Source: Meandrina meandrites
Taxonomy: Eukaryota; Cnidaria; Anthozoa; Scleractinia; Meandrinidae
Assembly (NCBI GenBank): GCA_963693305.1
Contig: OY855905.1
Span: 36,415,637 to 36,479,636, forward strand
DNA length: 64,000 bases
Direction: 5' to 3'
In this document: in pieces, positions 35,001 through 42,620 of the stretch
Position numbering within the stretch: position 1 is the stretch's first letter
How the letters are laid out: each line of letters begins with the position of its first letter
The notes under the pieces: generated by a model
What the model saw: the letters and a program-made list of their open reading frames with translations, nothing else
Told to the model about the DNA's origin: nothing
The model's database searches: none
Translations under genes and position numbers: made by a program

Positions 35001-37852
35001 GGACATTTCATATCAACTTAAACGAAGCGATTGCATGAAAAGGCGGCAAAATCGTTGGCACGCTGTTCCTGAATGACAGACGCGAAGAAAGCTGCTAGAG
35101 AACATAGATCTTCGTGAATATTTCTCGCTGTGTTTACTCATCTATGTAATGGAAACTTATGCCAAATGATTTAGGACCACCTCTTAAAGGAAAGATCCAA
35201 AATAATTGCCGTCCTGAACATGATATATCGGACTACAAGTCAAAAAGAAAAAGAACTATCATCTACGGTTCGACCTGCGGCTGAGCAAGGCTGAAAATTA
35301 ATCGAGCTCACATGAAAGTGAACGACCTTAAGCTTATGCGTGCACCACTTCCCAAATCACAAACTGCCACAATTCCTACACAAAAACTGCTTTAAAATTA
35401 GTTACCATTTATTTGCAGACTTTGTTTTGCCGCAGTGATTTTTCAGTTTGCCCTGGCATGAGTTAATTATGTTTACTGTGTTTAGCGGCGAGTTCAGTTT
35501 CTTTCTCTTTTTTTTACCCCGACTTTTTTGTAGACAAGGTCAAAGTCCTTTTTACACTGAATAACTCATAGAGGTGTATTATTTATTAATAAGTGTACAG
35601 TAAACGTTGTTAAAACGATTACTTAGATTTGTTGTGTGCACCTACGTGCGTGCGTGAGGAACCAAATAAAGTGCACTCGTCAATTTCAATTTTAGAACCT
35701 ATCACAAGCAAGAAAAGTCAGAGTCAGATGGGTCAACCACGAAATATATTGACGTTTCTTTCGTCGACAAAACCATGAGAGGTTTTTAAGATAATAAGTT
35801 TAACCACAAGCGATTAAATTTTTCTTGTACCCATATGGGTCACTGTATATGCTTAGAAATAGTGTGGCTACTTATTTGGTAACACTGTAATTAACTCAAG
35901 CAAAAAAAAAATATATATATATATAAATGGGAGCCCCGCTTTTAGGCCCGCCTAAATCTATAAATTAGTGTATAGATACAGAAAATGATGAAGAAAAATG
36001 AATTGACATGGAAATCTGGTATGCGTAGAATGAAAGATTAACGGCTAAATAAAGGAGGAGTTCTGTGGACCGTGGCACAGTAGAAAAAAATGGCGTTTGA
36101 ATGAAAGCAGTGATAAAGACCAAATGATCACAGTATTAGCAACTTGTGAATTGACGATGCCAAAAATGCAAGGATAAACTTGTTCCACGTTTAGCCAAAC
36201 TGTTTTCTTACATTTAGAAACTGATGAATGCCAGTCCAATCCCTGCCAAAATGGTGGAACATGCGTAGATGGTGTGTACAATTTCACCTGCGTGTGCCCT
36301 AGCTATTTTGCTGGATCAAGGTGTGAAGGTATGAAAAACAATTTTATTTATCACCATAGATGTCGTTATATTTCAAATAGCCAAAATAAAAAAATTCTTT
36401 TAAGCAAGCAACATGTGTCATTAACTCCGTGAAAACCTTCCTTTTTGTTAAATTCTGAGGGCACCATAAAAAAAAGGCTTGGGAGGTACAAGTGGTTAGG
36501 GTGGTTGAAACTGGTGATTGACTTAAATTAGGCATCCTACTAGGGGACCACCATTGGTCCTTGTCACTTCGGGCTTTTGTTGAGCCATTAGGTATAATAA
36601 ACATACTTTATTTACTTGTCGTCACCTTTATGGCCTCCGGCTGTTTTTAATAATGATGTCATGTCTTAGGTTCGTTCAAATTAAACGTGAATAGAAAAAA
36701 ACAATCACCCCATACTGAATGGTATTTTTTTCTTATTTATCAAGTATCACCTGCCATATCCTGTAAGAACCACTACACGTCGGGACTGAACTCCAGTGGA
36801 CCCTACTACCTGAGTGTATCGGGGCGTTCTTTTCAGGTAAGGAAAAATTTTTGTATTACTACTACCATAGTTTTCATTACTTGTTATCTGCATGAGCGCC
36901 AGTTTATCTTCTCTTTGGAATGGATTTTTTTAAAGGCCTGACTTGCTAACTATCTTCACAGGACAGACAGAAGGAGTATCATGTTTTTTCTTATTATTTT
37001 TTTGCCTAGGGACAATATAGTGTGTTGTAGTCGCTAGACCGGCGACGAATAGTTGCGAGTAGACGATGATAAATAGTTGCGCAGACTGAAATCCCATATT
37101 ATTCTTAGTATATCGCTACAACGTGTTCATCCCCAGGCTGAGAATTACTACATTTTGTACTATGTATCTAGGATTGATTGCAATTTATGGTACTAAATCA
37201 AGTTTGATGCTATTAGGTATATTGTGACATGCCCTCCAATGGTGGTGGTTGGACTCTCATCTCACGTTTCTCGAATGCGGACAGTGCAAACTGGATGAAG
37301 TCTAGCGGCAGCTGGTGGTATGACCGCACATCTTCATACGGCAGCGTTATCAGTCCATCAGATAACTACGACATGATATCACCCGCATTCTGGCTTGTCA
37401 CAGGCAATTATATCAAAATAACCCGGAGTGATGACAGCTCTAACACAGCCTTGTTATACACCAGCAGCTGTACTGGCGGGAGAACCTTTAGGAGCTATGT
37501 AACAAGTTTAGGCAACTTTAGACATGGCGCTACATGGAACAGTCATGCATGCAGAGGGTCCTGCTACTCGTACTATGGGGGTAGTTATTCATCCACAGTG
37601 GGTTTTAGTAACGCGCACTGCAGCAGCGATCTCCAAAGTAGTAATTACTTGTCATTCTGGTGTGACTGGAGCAATGATGACGGATCTGTGATGATGATTG
37701 GTGGAGGAGGTACTGGATGCAATTACGCAAATCATGGGATTGGTATCACAGAAACCAACTGGCCTCGATTTGGCACAGGGGACTGCGATGGAGACTTTGG
37801 AGAACACTGCAACCATCCTACCAGTTATTCTTTAAATCTGTGGATTAAATAA
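23055..37852 (+). CDS. Gene 2: mosaic lectin (H-lectin, CTLD, 3x EGF, fibrinogen-like), damaged copy
   Basis: Frame-consistent exon chain: 23055-23127, 23346-23704, 28119-28313 (cryptic donor), 28982-29092, 31521-31637, 32008-32098, 32634-33008, 33264-33374, 34019-34129, 36218-36328, 36745-36836, 37217-37852; 793 aa. It starts with a signal peptide ([17 protein letters not shown]), then H-type lectin repeats, a C-type lectin domain, three EGF domains and the fibrinogen/intelectin-like end (SLNLWIK). This route skips two broken exons (24178-24396 with a stop; 27225-27713 with a palindrome). It requires the cryptic donor, because the normal donor of the third exon is deleted. Intron 1 appears to be GC-AG (AAG|GCAAGT at 23128). 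AATAAA is at 37997. It may be expressed or may be a pseudogene; the sequence alone does not decide. Probably a secreted glycan-binding protein. Confidence 0.65.
23346..23704 (+). CDS. Gene 2 exon 2: H-type lectin domain
   Basis: Phase 1 in, phase 0 out. It encodes an H-type lectin-like domain: strand segments [13 protein letters not shown], a middle FRVCVLESG, and the signature-like VNWIAFRG near the end. Length and phases match the exon at 52078-52457, so the two are homologous and interchangeable: either can join the signal-peptide exon (phase 1) upstream and the next H-lectin exon (phase 0) downstream. H-type lectins bind GalNAc or related sugars in snails and Dictyostelium; the ligand here is unknown. 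Confidence 0.72.
24178..24396 (+). pseudogene. Follistatin/Kazal-like exon with in-frame stop
   Basis: Acceptor TTTGACAG, donor GTAATG, phases 1-1. It encodes a short Cys-rich follistatin-like part ([17 protein letters not shown]) then a Kazal domain ([20 protein letters not shown]). TGA at 24234-24236 interrupts it between the two parts, probably from a GGA codon. Kazal domains inhibit serine proteases. The upstream exon 23346-23704 ends in phase 0 and cannot splice here in frame, so linking exons are also missing. There is no counterpart in gene 3, because the duplicated block begins further downstream. Remnant. Confidence 0.7.
24489..24634. repeat. Large palindrome (foldback element)
   Basis: Arms 24489-24558 and 24561-24634 are inverse copies with few mismatches; the matched blocks include GTCCGTATCGTGAAAAACTG and TTGAAAATGCTGCCC. 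The centre is GGCCGCAGGCC. It sits just downstream of the Kazal remnant and is followed by an A-rich run (24661-24679). It could form a 70-bp hairpin. Non-coding. Confidence 0.85.
25125..25455. repeat. Tandem duplication, ~194-bp unit
   Basis: GCGTGAAAATCAGTGCGAAT starts at about 25132 and again at about 25326; GGAGAACTTCAAGGCC follows in both copies at about 25231 and 25428. The units are 85-90% alike by eye. Intron or intergenic sequence. Confidence 0.75.
26196..26330. repeat. Imperfect palindrome (foldback element)
   Basis: Left arm CAGGCTCTCGGTGG onward and right arm ending GAGAGCCTG are inverse copies. They share TGGCGAGCGAGG-type and GGGAGACT blocks meeting at the centre ACTAGT. The arms are about 60 bp with scattered mismatches. 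Confidence 0.75.
27225..27713 (+). pseudogene. H-type lectin exon interrupted by a palindromic insertion
   Basis: Homologous to the intact exon 52078-52457 (380 bp). Here it is 489 bp: exactly 109 bp longer, made of a 100-bp palindrome at 27457-27556 and a 9-bp duplicated target GACACAGGC (27448-27456 and 27557-27565). 109 is not a multiple of 3, so the frame shifts, and translation stops inside the insertion at 27479-27481. Outside the insertion the H-lectin sequence is readable ([13 protein letters not shown]). Acceptor and donor are intact. Confidence 0.9.
27457..27556. mobile_element. 100-bp perfect palindromic element with 9-bp target duplication
   Basis: Arms of 48 bp (27457-27504 and 27509-27556) are perfectly inverse around the loop CCGA. 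The ends are TAGCCTCCCACGCAG and its inverse. It is flanked by direct repeats GACACAGGC. The homologous empty site in gene 3 (around 52310) reads AACACAGGCC without the element, so the insertion came after, or is specific to, this copy. No coding capacity; it was moved by an unknown transposase. An 8-bp duplication with a slightly longer element is also possible. Confidence 0.92.
28119..28313 (+). CDS. Gene 2 H-lectin exon with deleted donor and possible cryptic donor
   Basis: It encodes [17 protein letters not shown], then [18 protein letters not shown]. In gene 3 the exon ends ...HI|GTAAGT, but here 50 bp covering the exon end and donor are gone, between direct repeats TGATGG. The frame stays open, and a GTAAGG at 28314, in phase 0, could replace the donor and add about 16 unrelated residues. 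The polypyrimidine tract upstream is expanded to 17 T here compared with 6 T in gene 3. Confidence 0.6.
29166..30800. mobile_element. 1.64-kb insertion present only in copy 1
   Basis: Copy 2 reads straight through (GCTCTTTTTAAAATCG at about 53909). Here TTA at 29163-29165 and TTA at 30801-30803 flank the extra DNA, which would fit a 3-bp target duplication. CGACTGTTTTT at 29166 recurs inverted at about 30768-30779, near but not at the right end. It contains a 17-bp doublet ACATGTAACGCCACTCT near 29298-29331 and one minus-strand open frame. Deletion from copy 2 is an alternative reading. The element class is not determined. Confidence 0.65.
29882..30259 (-). CDS. Hypothetical small membrane protein inside the copy 1 insertion
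   Basis: A 125-codon frame with a true ATG at 30259 ([18 protein letters not shown]). The middle is strongly hydrophobic ([20 protein letters not shown], then [16 protein letters not shown]), predicting two membrane segments. The N-terminal part is charged and amphipathic, and the C-terminus is Cys/Lys-rich. I do not recognise it. It lies wholly in sequence absent from copy 2, so it may belong to a mobile element, be a retrocopy or exon of something else, or be a chance frame. No introns or promoter were identified. Confidence 0.3.
   Translation of the reverse strand: MQQSFPYQHKNLLEDVMDTIFKLSCALKEETKNEMSTSSSFWVTIFFLSIFAFSFFVSLGLSCFVFIVSIIVTAYALVQHFISYVDGYVENVESYLLNRKCKQLFSGDNKSEKRHEISQCEVCLL
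30829..31482. mobile_element. hAT-like MITE, copy 1
   Basis: Terminal inverted repeats AGGGGCGTAGCG (30829) and CGCTACGCCCCT (ending 31482), flanked by 8-bp near-duplicates ACTTAACC and GCTAAACC. TIR type and 8-bp target sites fit the hAT superfamily. No transposase frame. Its right end is only 38 bp from the acceptor of the gene 2 exon at 31521. Confidence 0.75.
31521..32098 (+). CDS. Gene 2 exons for the third H-lectin repeat
   Basis: Exons 31521-31637 (phase 0-0) and 32008-32098 (phase 0-1). Together they read [22 protein letters not shown], then [20 protein letters not shown]. The pattern P-VLV-A-H ... WVE ... F--C-E is shared with the preceding two repeats. Same gene as 23055-37852. Confidence 0.72.
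32634..33008 (+). CDS. Gene 2 C-type lectin domain exon (one conserved Cys lost)
   Basis: One exon, phases 1-1, holding a full long-form C-type lectin domain: [45 protein letters not shown] and CHQYSC. WND and the QPN stretch are in the place of the usual Ca2+ and sugar ligands (EPN or QPD motifs), so Ca2+-dependent binding is plausible. The Cys normally found in E-D-C before the WND loop is Phe here (GEDFVH); its partner Cys in WNDVDC is left unpaired. Gene 3 keeps that Cys. Confidence 0.85.
33264..36328 (+). CDS. Gene 2 triple EGF exons
   Basis: Three 111-bp exons, 33264-33374, 34019-34129 and 36218-36328, all phases 1-1, each one EGF domain of six Cys. They start DYDEC, EFDEC and ETDEC and contain C-x-D/N-x4-F-x-C-x-C (for example [12 protein letters not shown]), the calcium-binding EGF consensus that also marks Asp/Asn hydroxylation sites. 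The uniform exon size and phase suggest exon duplication. Confidence 0.85.
33505..33720. mobile_element. Foldback element, copy 1
   Basis: Arms at about 33505-33548 and 33676-33720 are inverse copies sharing CCCGCTTTTCTTTTGGTCAG. It lies in the intron after the first EGF exon and has no coding capacity. The same element sits at 56693-56905 in copy 2, so it predates the duplication. Confidence 0.75.
34490..34720 (-). repeat. GC-rich dispersed repeat, copy 1
   Basis: A GC-rich island in AT-rich intron DNA with GCGGAGCTCC, GCGCGAAGCCCC and GTGCGTGTATGCGTGTGTGC. A related shorter piece in the opposite sense lies at about 38205-38256 (GGGGCTC ... GGGAGCTTCGCTAT). Family unidentified. Confidence 0.5.
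36745..37852 (+). CDS. Gene 2 fibrinogen/intelectin-like C-terminal exons
   Basis: Exons 36745-36836 and 37217-37852 (stop TAA). They read [18 protein letters not shown], then [32 protein letters not shown] and the end SLNLWIK. Exon lengths (92 bp) and flanking introns match gene 1, so the two genes share this module by descent. Only three residues differ from gene 3 in the 207 codons after the first Met of the last exon. No obvious damage. Confidence 0.87.
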
Positions 37853-37996
37853 TTCCTTAATCAATTAACCTAAATCATTTATCATAACACAGAGCAAGAT
37901 ATCTTTTCGAAGACTTTTTTCTCCTTCTCGCCGCTTTTTCATACAATAACTTTGTTAAGGTCAAAATGAAATGTACAAATTCATTTTGTCAACATT

Positions 37997-38002
37997 AATA
38001 AA
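37997..38002 (+). promoter_or_regulatory. Polyadenylation signal AATAAA of gene 2
   Basis: Canonical hexamer 145 bp after the stop codon; conserved at 61211-61216 in gene 3. Confidence 0.55.
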
Positions 38003-38269
38003 ATCTGAAGTAACATAGCCTTCTTATAAATTTCTTTGACAAATAACACGCAACGAAACCGTAAATATTGCGTAAACATTCGTGCATGAGTCCAAATCAC
38101 GAGTCCAGCTCGCGCACGTACAGAACAAGTGGCCAACAAACGGAGGGACAACCACGTAAAAACCAAAATTTGATACAGCACGAGTGGTTCCCAATTTTTT
38201 TAGGTATGGGGCTCTGCTCCATTCGGCGTGCGCGGGAGCTTCGCTATAATATATTATACTATACGCTAG

Positions 38270-38520
38270 AACACGCTAAGAAATCTTCCTGTATCAAACG
38301 AGGATGAGAGTTGAGTAGAGTTCAAACTCTCGCTCTCGTTTGGCCTGAAACCTTCTGCACTCTCATTGACTGTCATACGCTCTCATCGACTTTGAACATG
38401 CTTAAATTTTCATGAGAGTCGATGAGAGGTTTCTCTCGTTTGTAGTCACTGTTGACGGACTCTCGACGATTCTCGTTGTCATTTGGCCCACGTTGATGAT
38501 AGTCGATGAGATTTGACTTA
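38270..38520. repeat. Clustered CTCTCATCGACT motifs in both orientations
   Basis: Multiple copies of GAGAGTCGATGAGAG-like sequence and its inverse (CTCTCATTGACT, CTCTCATCGACT, GATAGTCGATGAG) lie within 250 bp. Repeated at about 61485-61735 in copy 2. Function unknown; it resembles the interior of a foldback element. Confidence 0.55.
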
Positions 38521-39024
38521 AGTTATGGGTATCCACCGAAAAAAATGGTTATTTTGTACTAGCCTACACACAATATAAATCTCCATCTGAAAATGTTATT
38601 ATTGGATAATATTCATCATTGACCAGGCTCAACAAATCATTTTAGCAAGATTGCGGGATCCAACTGAAAAGGGTCTTTGCATACATTATCCTTCCATGAG
38701 CGTTGAAGGCAAGCAAAATAAATCAAAAAAGCAGAAAAATGTTTTGGGAACTGAATATTTACCTTTGTTACCGTAGTAATGCATATATAAGACTTAACTA
38801 TTTATGACAGTTTTGTCAAAATTCACAGAGATGTAACGTATTTGTCTAAACGTAACGCGATATTGGCACGACATCTCTAATGAAGCAATTTTTGTTAATA
38901 ACAAACTCAAACGTCAAGGAAAATAGGAACTTGATAAACTATAAACATTCGATTTAGCACCCTGGCTTCTTCCAATAGACAATTAGGTAATACTACGCTG
39001 TATAGTCAAAATATTTTTCCCGAC

Positions 39025-39344
39025 GTTTCGGCAATGCTGCCTTCTTCAGGGGGACAAAACTATTTCACCGTTAAAATGTCCGTTTATAACTCGCGTATTC
39101 GAATAAAAGCTCGCGCACGTTGCTGCGCGCGCGACAGCGCGCGATAAGACAATGAAGTCAATTCACGTGAAGCTGAAGTCGTGGTTTAGTCCACTAGGAG
39201 CCAGAGTTCCGTGTTTGAAGATATATCGCAACTCCAAGATATATCGCAACGTGCGCGAGCTTTCATTTGAATACGCGAGCTATAAACGGACACTTTAACG
39301 GTGAAATAGTTTTGTCCCCCTGAAGAAGGCAGCATTGCCGAAAC
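39025..39344. mobile_element. Foldback element with 99-bp inverted arms, copy 1
   Basis: Arms 39025-39123 and 39246-39344 are inverse copies with only a few mismatches. Both outer ends carry CTGAAGAAGGCAGC followed by ATTGCCGAAAC, once on each strand. That text resembles the conserved half of a hammerhead ribozyme (CUGANGA, short stem, GAAA), which is known from Penelope-like elements and retrozymes. The interior contains a doublet of AAGATATATCGCAAC and GC-rich CGCGCGC. No reverse transcriptase is seen inside it. Confidence 0.7.
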
Positions 39345-39469
39345 TTTACATGTAGTTCAGTTCTTCCTCTGACCTACAGACCACTTTTAAGCTCTAGCGT
39401 CCCCCAGAATTAAACATTTTCTGGTTCCCCGACAACCCAGCCGTAATTTTCTCTGTGTATGTTTGTGTT

Positions 39470-39860
39470 TTCTAGCGAATCCTCCACGCATTAGCCACAA
39501 ATTCATGTTCACAAGACCCTCGCCCCAGGCCGCTCAGGAATGCGAAAATGACCTATTAAATGGTGCAATTTGAGATTTCTAAGTGTCCTGTTCTGTGCCA
39601 TCGATCTATTTAATGTTTTGCAGCTTTTAGGCGCGTGCATCAAAAATGTATCCTTTCCCGTCCATTTTCCATCCAAAAAATGAACGGGTTGGTTATTCTC
39701 TATCTGTACAAGCTGAAGTGTTCAGCCAACAGTATGTTTTTTCATTTACAACTAGAAAAATATGCTGTAATGAACAGGGCATGTTGTGCATATGGATTTC
39801 TAGAACAGTAGCTTTTCAACAAGAAAAAGAGAATCATTCACTCGCAGGTAGTCTTTAGGT
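39470..39860 (+). other. Unassigned open region between foldback element and LINE
   Basis: Positions 39475-39570 follow an acceptor-like TTTCTAG and read ANPPRISHKFMFTRPS then a stop; a 70-codon ATG frame at 39646-39858 follows. No domain is recognised. It is repeated at 62684-63066, almost identical. It could be an exon relic or chance. Confidence 0.25.
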
Positions 39861-39984
39861 TTTTTTCAAGGCAGTCGCGAAAAATATCCACACATAGAAC
39901 CCGACGCAGTACAACAACCTGCAACCGGATGGATGATATATGACTCTGAGTTCGTCCTCCATGCACACAGAAATCACTGAATTA

Positions 39985-40255
39985 TGTATTAGGCTTCGTA
40001 AGAGTAGTGTGGAACTCGAAGAATGGTCAAAAAGCAGTCGATTTAAGGTAAGCACTGGCAAAACAAAATCTATATTCCTGACTGGAACTAGTTAGAATAG
40101 TCCCGTTGGTCAAAATCTAGATCTGAAATTACCACAGGCAGTTGAGATCTTCTGAATGGAACCACCGACCACAAGGTCCTTGGAGTTTACACTGGTCAAG
40201 ACCTTTCTTTTAATGAATATATTGATGATATTTGTAAGAAAAGGTGTTGAACCGT
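39985..40255 (+). mobile_element. LINE fragment: reverse transcriptase thumb region, copy 1
   Basis: Reads ELEEWSKSSRFKVSTGKTKS then IFLTGT, and after a frameshift TTDHKVLGVYTGQDLSFNEY. These match the segment just after the YADD box in Jockey/CR1-like reverse transcriptases (W...-F-VN--KTK---...-VLGV-LD--LSF--HI). Only this fragment of the element remains; stops and a frameshift are present. Confidence 0.65.
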
Positions 40256-40399
40256 CTTTCAGACACTATTATTCTTTCAAGTAACGGGAAAAGCGACTTA
40301 TAATTACAGCAAGGAGCCCAAAAGTGTGACCACCTTTGATTTATTCACATTCTTTCGTATATATTTTTTGCTCTTTATTACTGTTCCTGCACACTTGCA

Positions 40400-42305
40400 C
40401 ACTACATTACAATACAGCTACTGACACTAGATAAGTATCTAGATGAGTATCTATCTATTGTACATTCTGTTGTGGCTCAAAACATACCACAGAAAACACT
40501 CAAGCGGCGCTCAAGACCTCCCTGGATTAATAATGATATTATGAAACTCGTTAGAAAGAAGACGAGACTTTGGAAGCGTTTGAAGTCCAGTGGCTCTCAG
40601 GATTTGTTCATGAAGTTTAAGGAACTTAGAAAGAAAACAAAGAGACTAATTAATTTTAGTTACTCTCGATACCTTAAATCGTCATCGGAGAAGCTTCAGG
40701 ATAACCCCAAGCATTTCTGGTCCTTCTACTCTATGAAATCAAAAGCCAAGAGAATCCCAAAGACTGTTACCTATGGCAACTCACAATCAACTGATTTGAC
40801 CTCTAAAGTGGAACTTTTTGGAAAGTTTTTCCAATCTATCTATTCCAAATCTTCGTTAGATGTGAACTTGTCATCTCCAGATGTTGTAAATCCTTATTTA
40901 TTATTGAACGTTACAACTTCTGCCTCTGAAGTGCAAGGAATCGTGAGTAATCTTGATATGAATAAAGCTCCTGGCGTGGATTATCTACCAGCCCGAATTC
41001 TCAGAACCTGTGCATATGAACTTTCTGTACATTTGACTCACCTGTTTAATTCTTCATTAAAGTCTGGTGTAGTGCCTATCTTATGGAAGTCTGCCAACAT
41101 CACTCCTGTTCATAAGGGTGATAACAGGGAACTTGTAGAAAACTATAGATCAATTTCTCTGCTACCCATCTCTGCTAAATGTTTGGAGCGTATTGTGTAT
41201 AATGCTATCTATTCACACGTGTCATCCTACGTGTCAAGTCGATGTGGCCTTTTTGGACTTCTCCAAAGCCTTTGATAGGGTTAGTCACCCAGTTTTATTG
41301 AAAAAGCTTTGTGGCTTCGGAATCTCTGCCTCTATCTTACAATGGTGTGAAAGCTATTTAAGCAAACGACGGCAAAGAGTGGTCTTGGAAGGTGTTTCGT
41401 CATCTTGGGCAGGAGTTTCTTCTGGCGTCCCACAAGACTCTCTCTTAGGTCCACTGTTCTTTGTCATATTCATATGTGATCTCCCTGATGCTCTACTTCC
41501 TGAAAATACCATCGCCCTCTACGCAGATGACTGTAAAAGTTTCAGGATCATTGACTCTGCCTCAGACAGCTTACGCAATTTTATGGATTTTAATGTAAAG
41601 AAATGTAAAATAATGAGAATTACGAAGAAGAAACAGCCTTTTATTTAAAATGTCCTTTTACACAACTTATTTTTGGAGGAAGTTAATGAATTCCGAGATC
41701 TAGGAATAACCACTGATCAGCACCTACGTTGGAATTTGCACATCGACAAAGTTGCAGCCAAAGCAAACAGGATGTTATGATTAATTAAAAGAACTTGCAG
41801 AGATCTTGATGATCACAAGACTCTAAGAACTGTCTACTGTGCCCTTGTACGATCCAACTTAGAATACTGTTCTCTAATTTGGTCCCCTTACACCACTAAA
41901 GGCATTGAAAAGTTGGAGAGGGTTCAAAGAAGGGCAACTAAATTTATTTTAAAGACTGAGGACACCTATGCTTACCGCCTGAATAAATTAAATTTGCTAT
42001 CATTGGAAAAGAGGCGTTTGTTAGCAGATGTTACTTTTTTATGTAAAGCTCTTAATGGGATTATTGATATCGATGTTGAACCTTACGTGGATTTCTATAA
42101 GGAAACTGATCACTATTCTTTTAGACATAATGATAAGTTAACTCTAAAGATGAGATATGCAAGAACGAATGTCCTTAAATATTCTTATTTTCATAGAGTG
42201 GTTGGAACATGGAATTCGCTTCCCCTTTTCATTCGTGAGGCAACCAGTGTGAACTCTTTTAAAGCGTTAGTTAAAAAGTTTTTTATGGATCAGGATAATC
42301 TTTGA
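40400..42305 (+). mobile_element. Degenerate Jockey/CR1-like LINE reverse transcriptase
   Basis: Three frame pieces (40472-41275, 41193-41648, 41913-42305). In order: the linker before the polymerase (PPWINNDIMKLVRKK), NKAPGVDYLPARIL, SANITPVHKGDNRELVENYR, then motif A DFSKAFDRVSH, motif B SSGVPQDSLLGPLFF (usual GVPQGS; here Gly to Asp), motif C LYADD, and the C-terminal ERVQRRATKFIL to FKALVKKFF. Frameshifts near 41230 and 41650, and missing segments after motif 2 and after YADD, mean it cannot make active enzyme. No endonuclease domain upstream. Confidence 0.85.
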
Positions 42306-42331
42306 ATGTTTTTCTTGTCTATTCCAGTGCA

Positions 42332-42620
42332 TCATTCAGGGGGTTGTGAATTTTCCGAGTTTATCAAGACTCTCCATGAGTCTGGAAGTGCTTTTGATAG
42401 ACCAAGAATCAAGAAATAATTGTTCAAATTCAGCCCTTTTTCTCTAAAAGAATTCCAAGGTTTTAATTTGCCGTTCGGAAGAAGAATGTCTTTTATCTTT
42501 ACAATTCCAACCATATATGATTTTTTGCAAAATTGAGGTTTTGCCATCAATACGCAGATGTTGATTGTTCCACACTTGATCAGTGGAGGTCCTTTCACTC
42601 TTCAGTCGACGAAGGGATCA
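42332..42620 (-). mobile_element. L1/Tx1-like LINE fragment
   Basis: Minus-strand frame reads VKIKDILLPNGKLKPWNSF then LNNYFLILGLSKALPDSW, matching the conserved region after the reverse transcriptase in L1/Tx1-type ORF2 (I-DL-D--G---S---F--K, then Y-QL--AIP--WK). Starts and ends abruptly; tail to tail with the plus-strand LINE before it. Confidence 0.5.

Larger units (their letters stand above)
27102..40791 (+). repeat. Segmental tandem duplication, copy 1 (aligned part)
   Basis: From GTACCGTTTACCCAAAAC at 27102 this region aligns with 51954 onward. The offset is about 24.85 kb at the start and 23.21 kb at the end; the difference is mainly a 1.64-kb insertion in this copy at 29166-30800. 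The alignment is still running where copy 2 leaves the window (equivalent to 40791 here), so the true end is unknown. If the duplication is simple head-to-tail, one unit is 27102-51953. Confidence 0.9.

Noticed and set aside
38068..38307. 79-codon ATG frame downstream of gene 2, repeated at 61282-61521
   Set aside because: Conserved between copies only because the whole duplicated block is conserved; low complexity and no domain.
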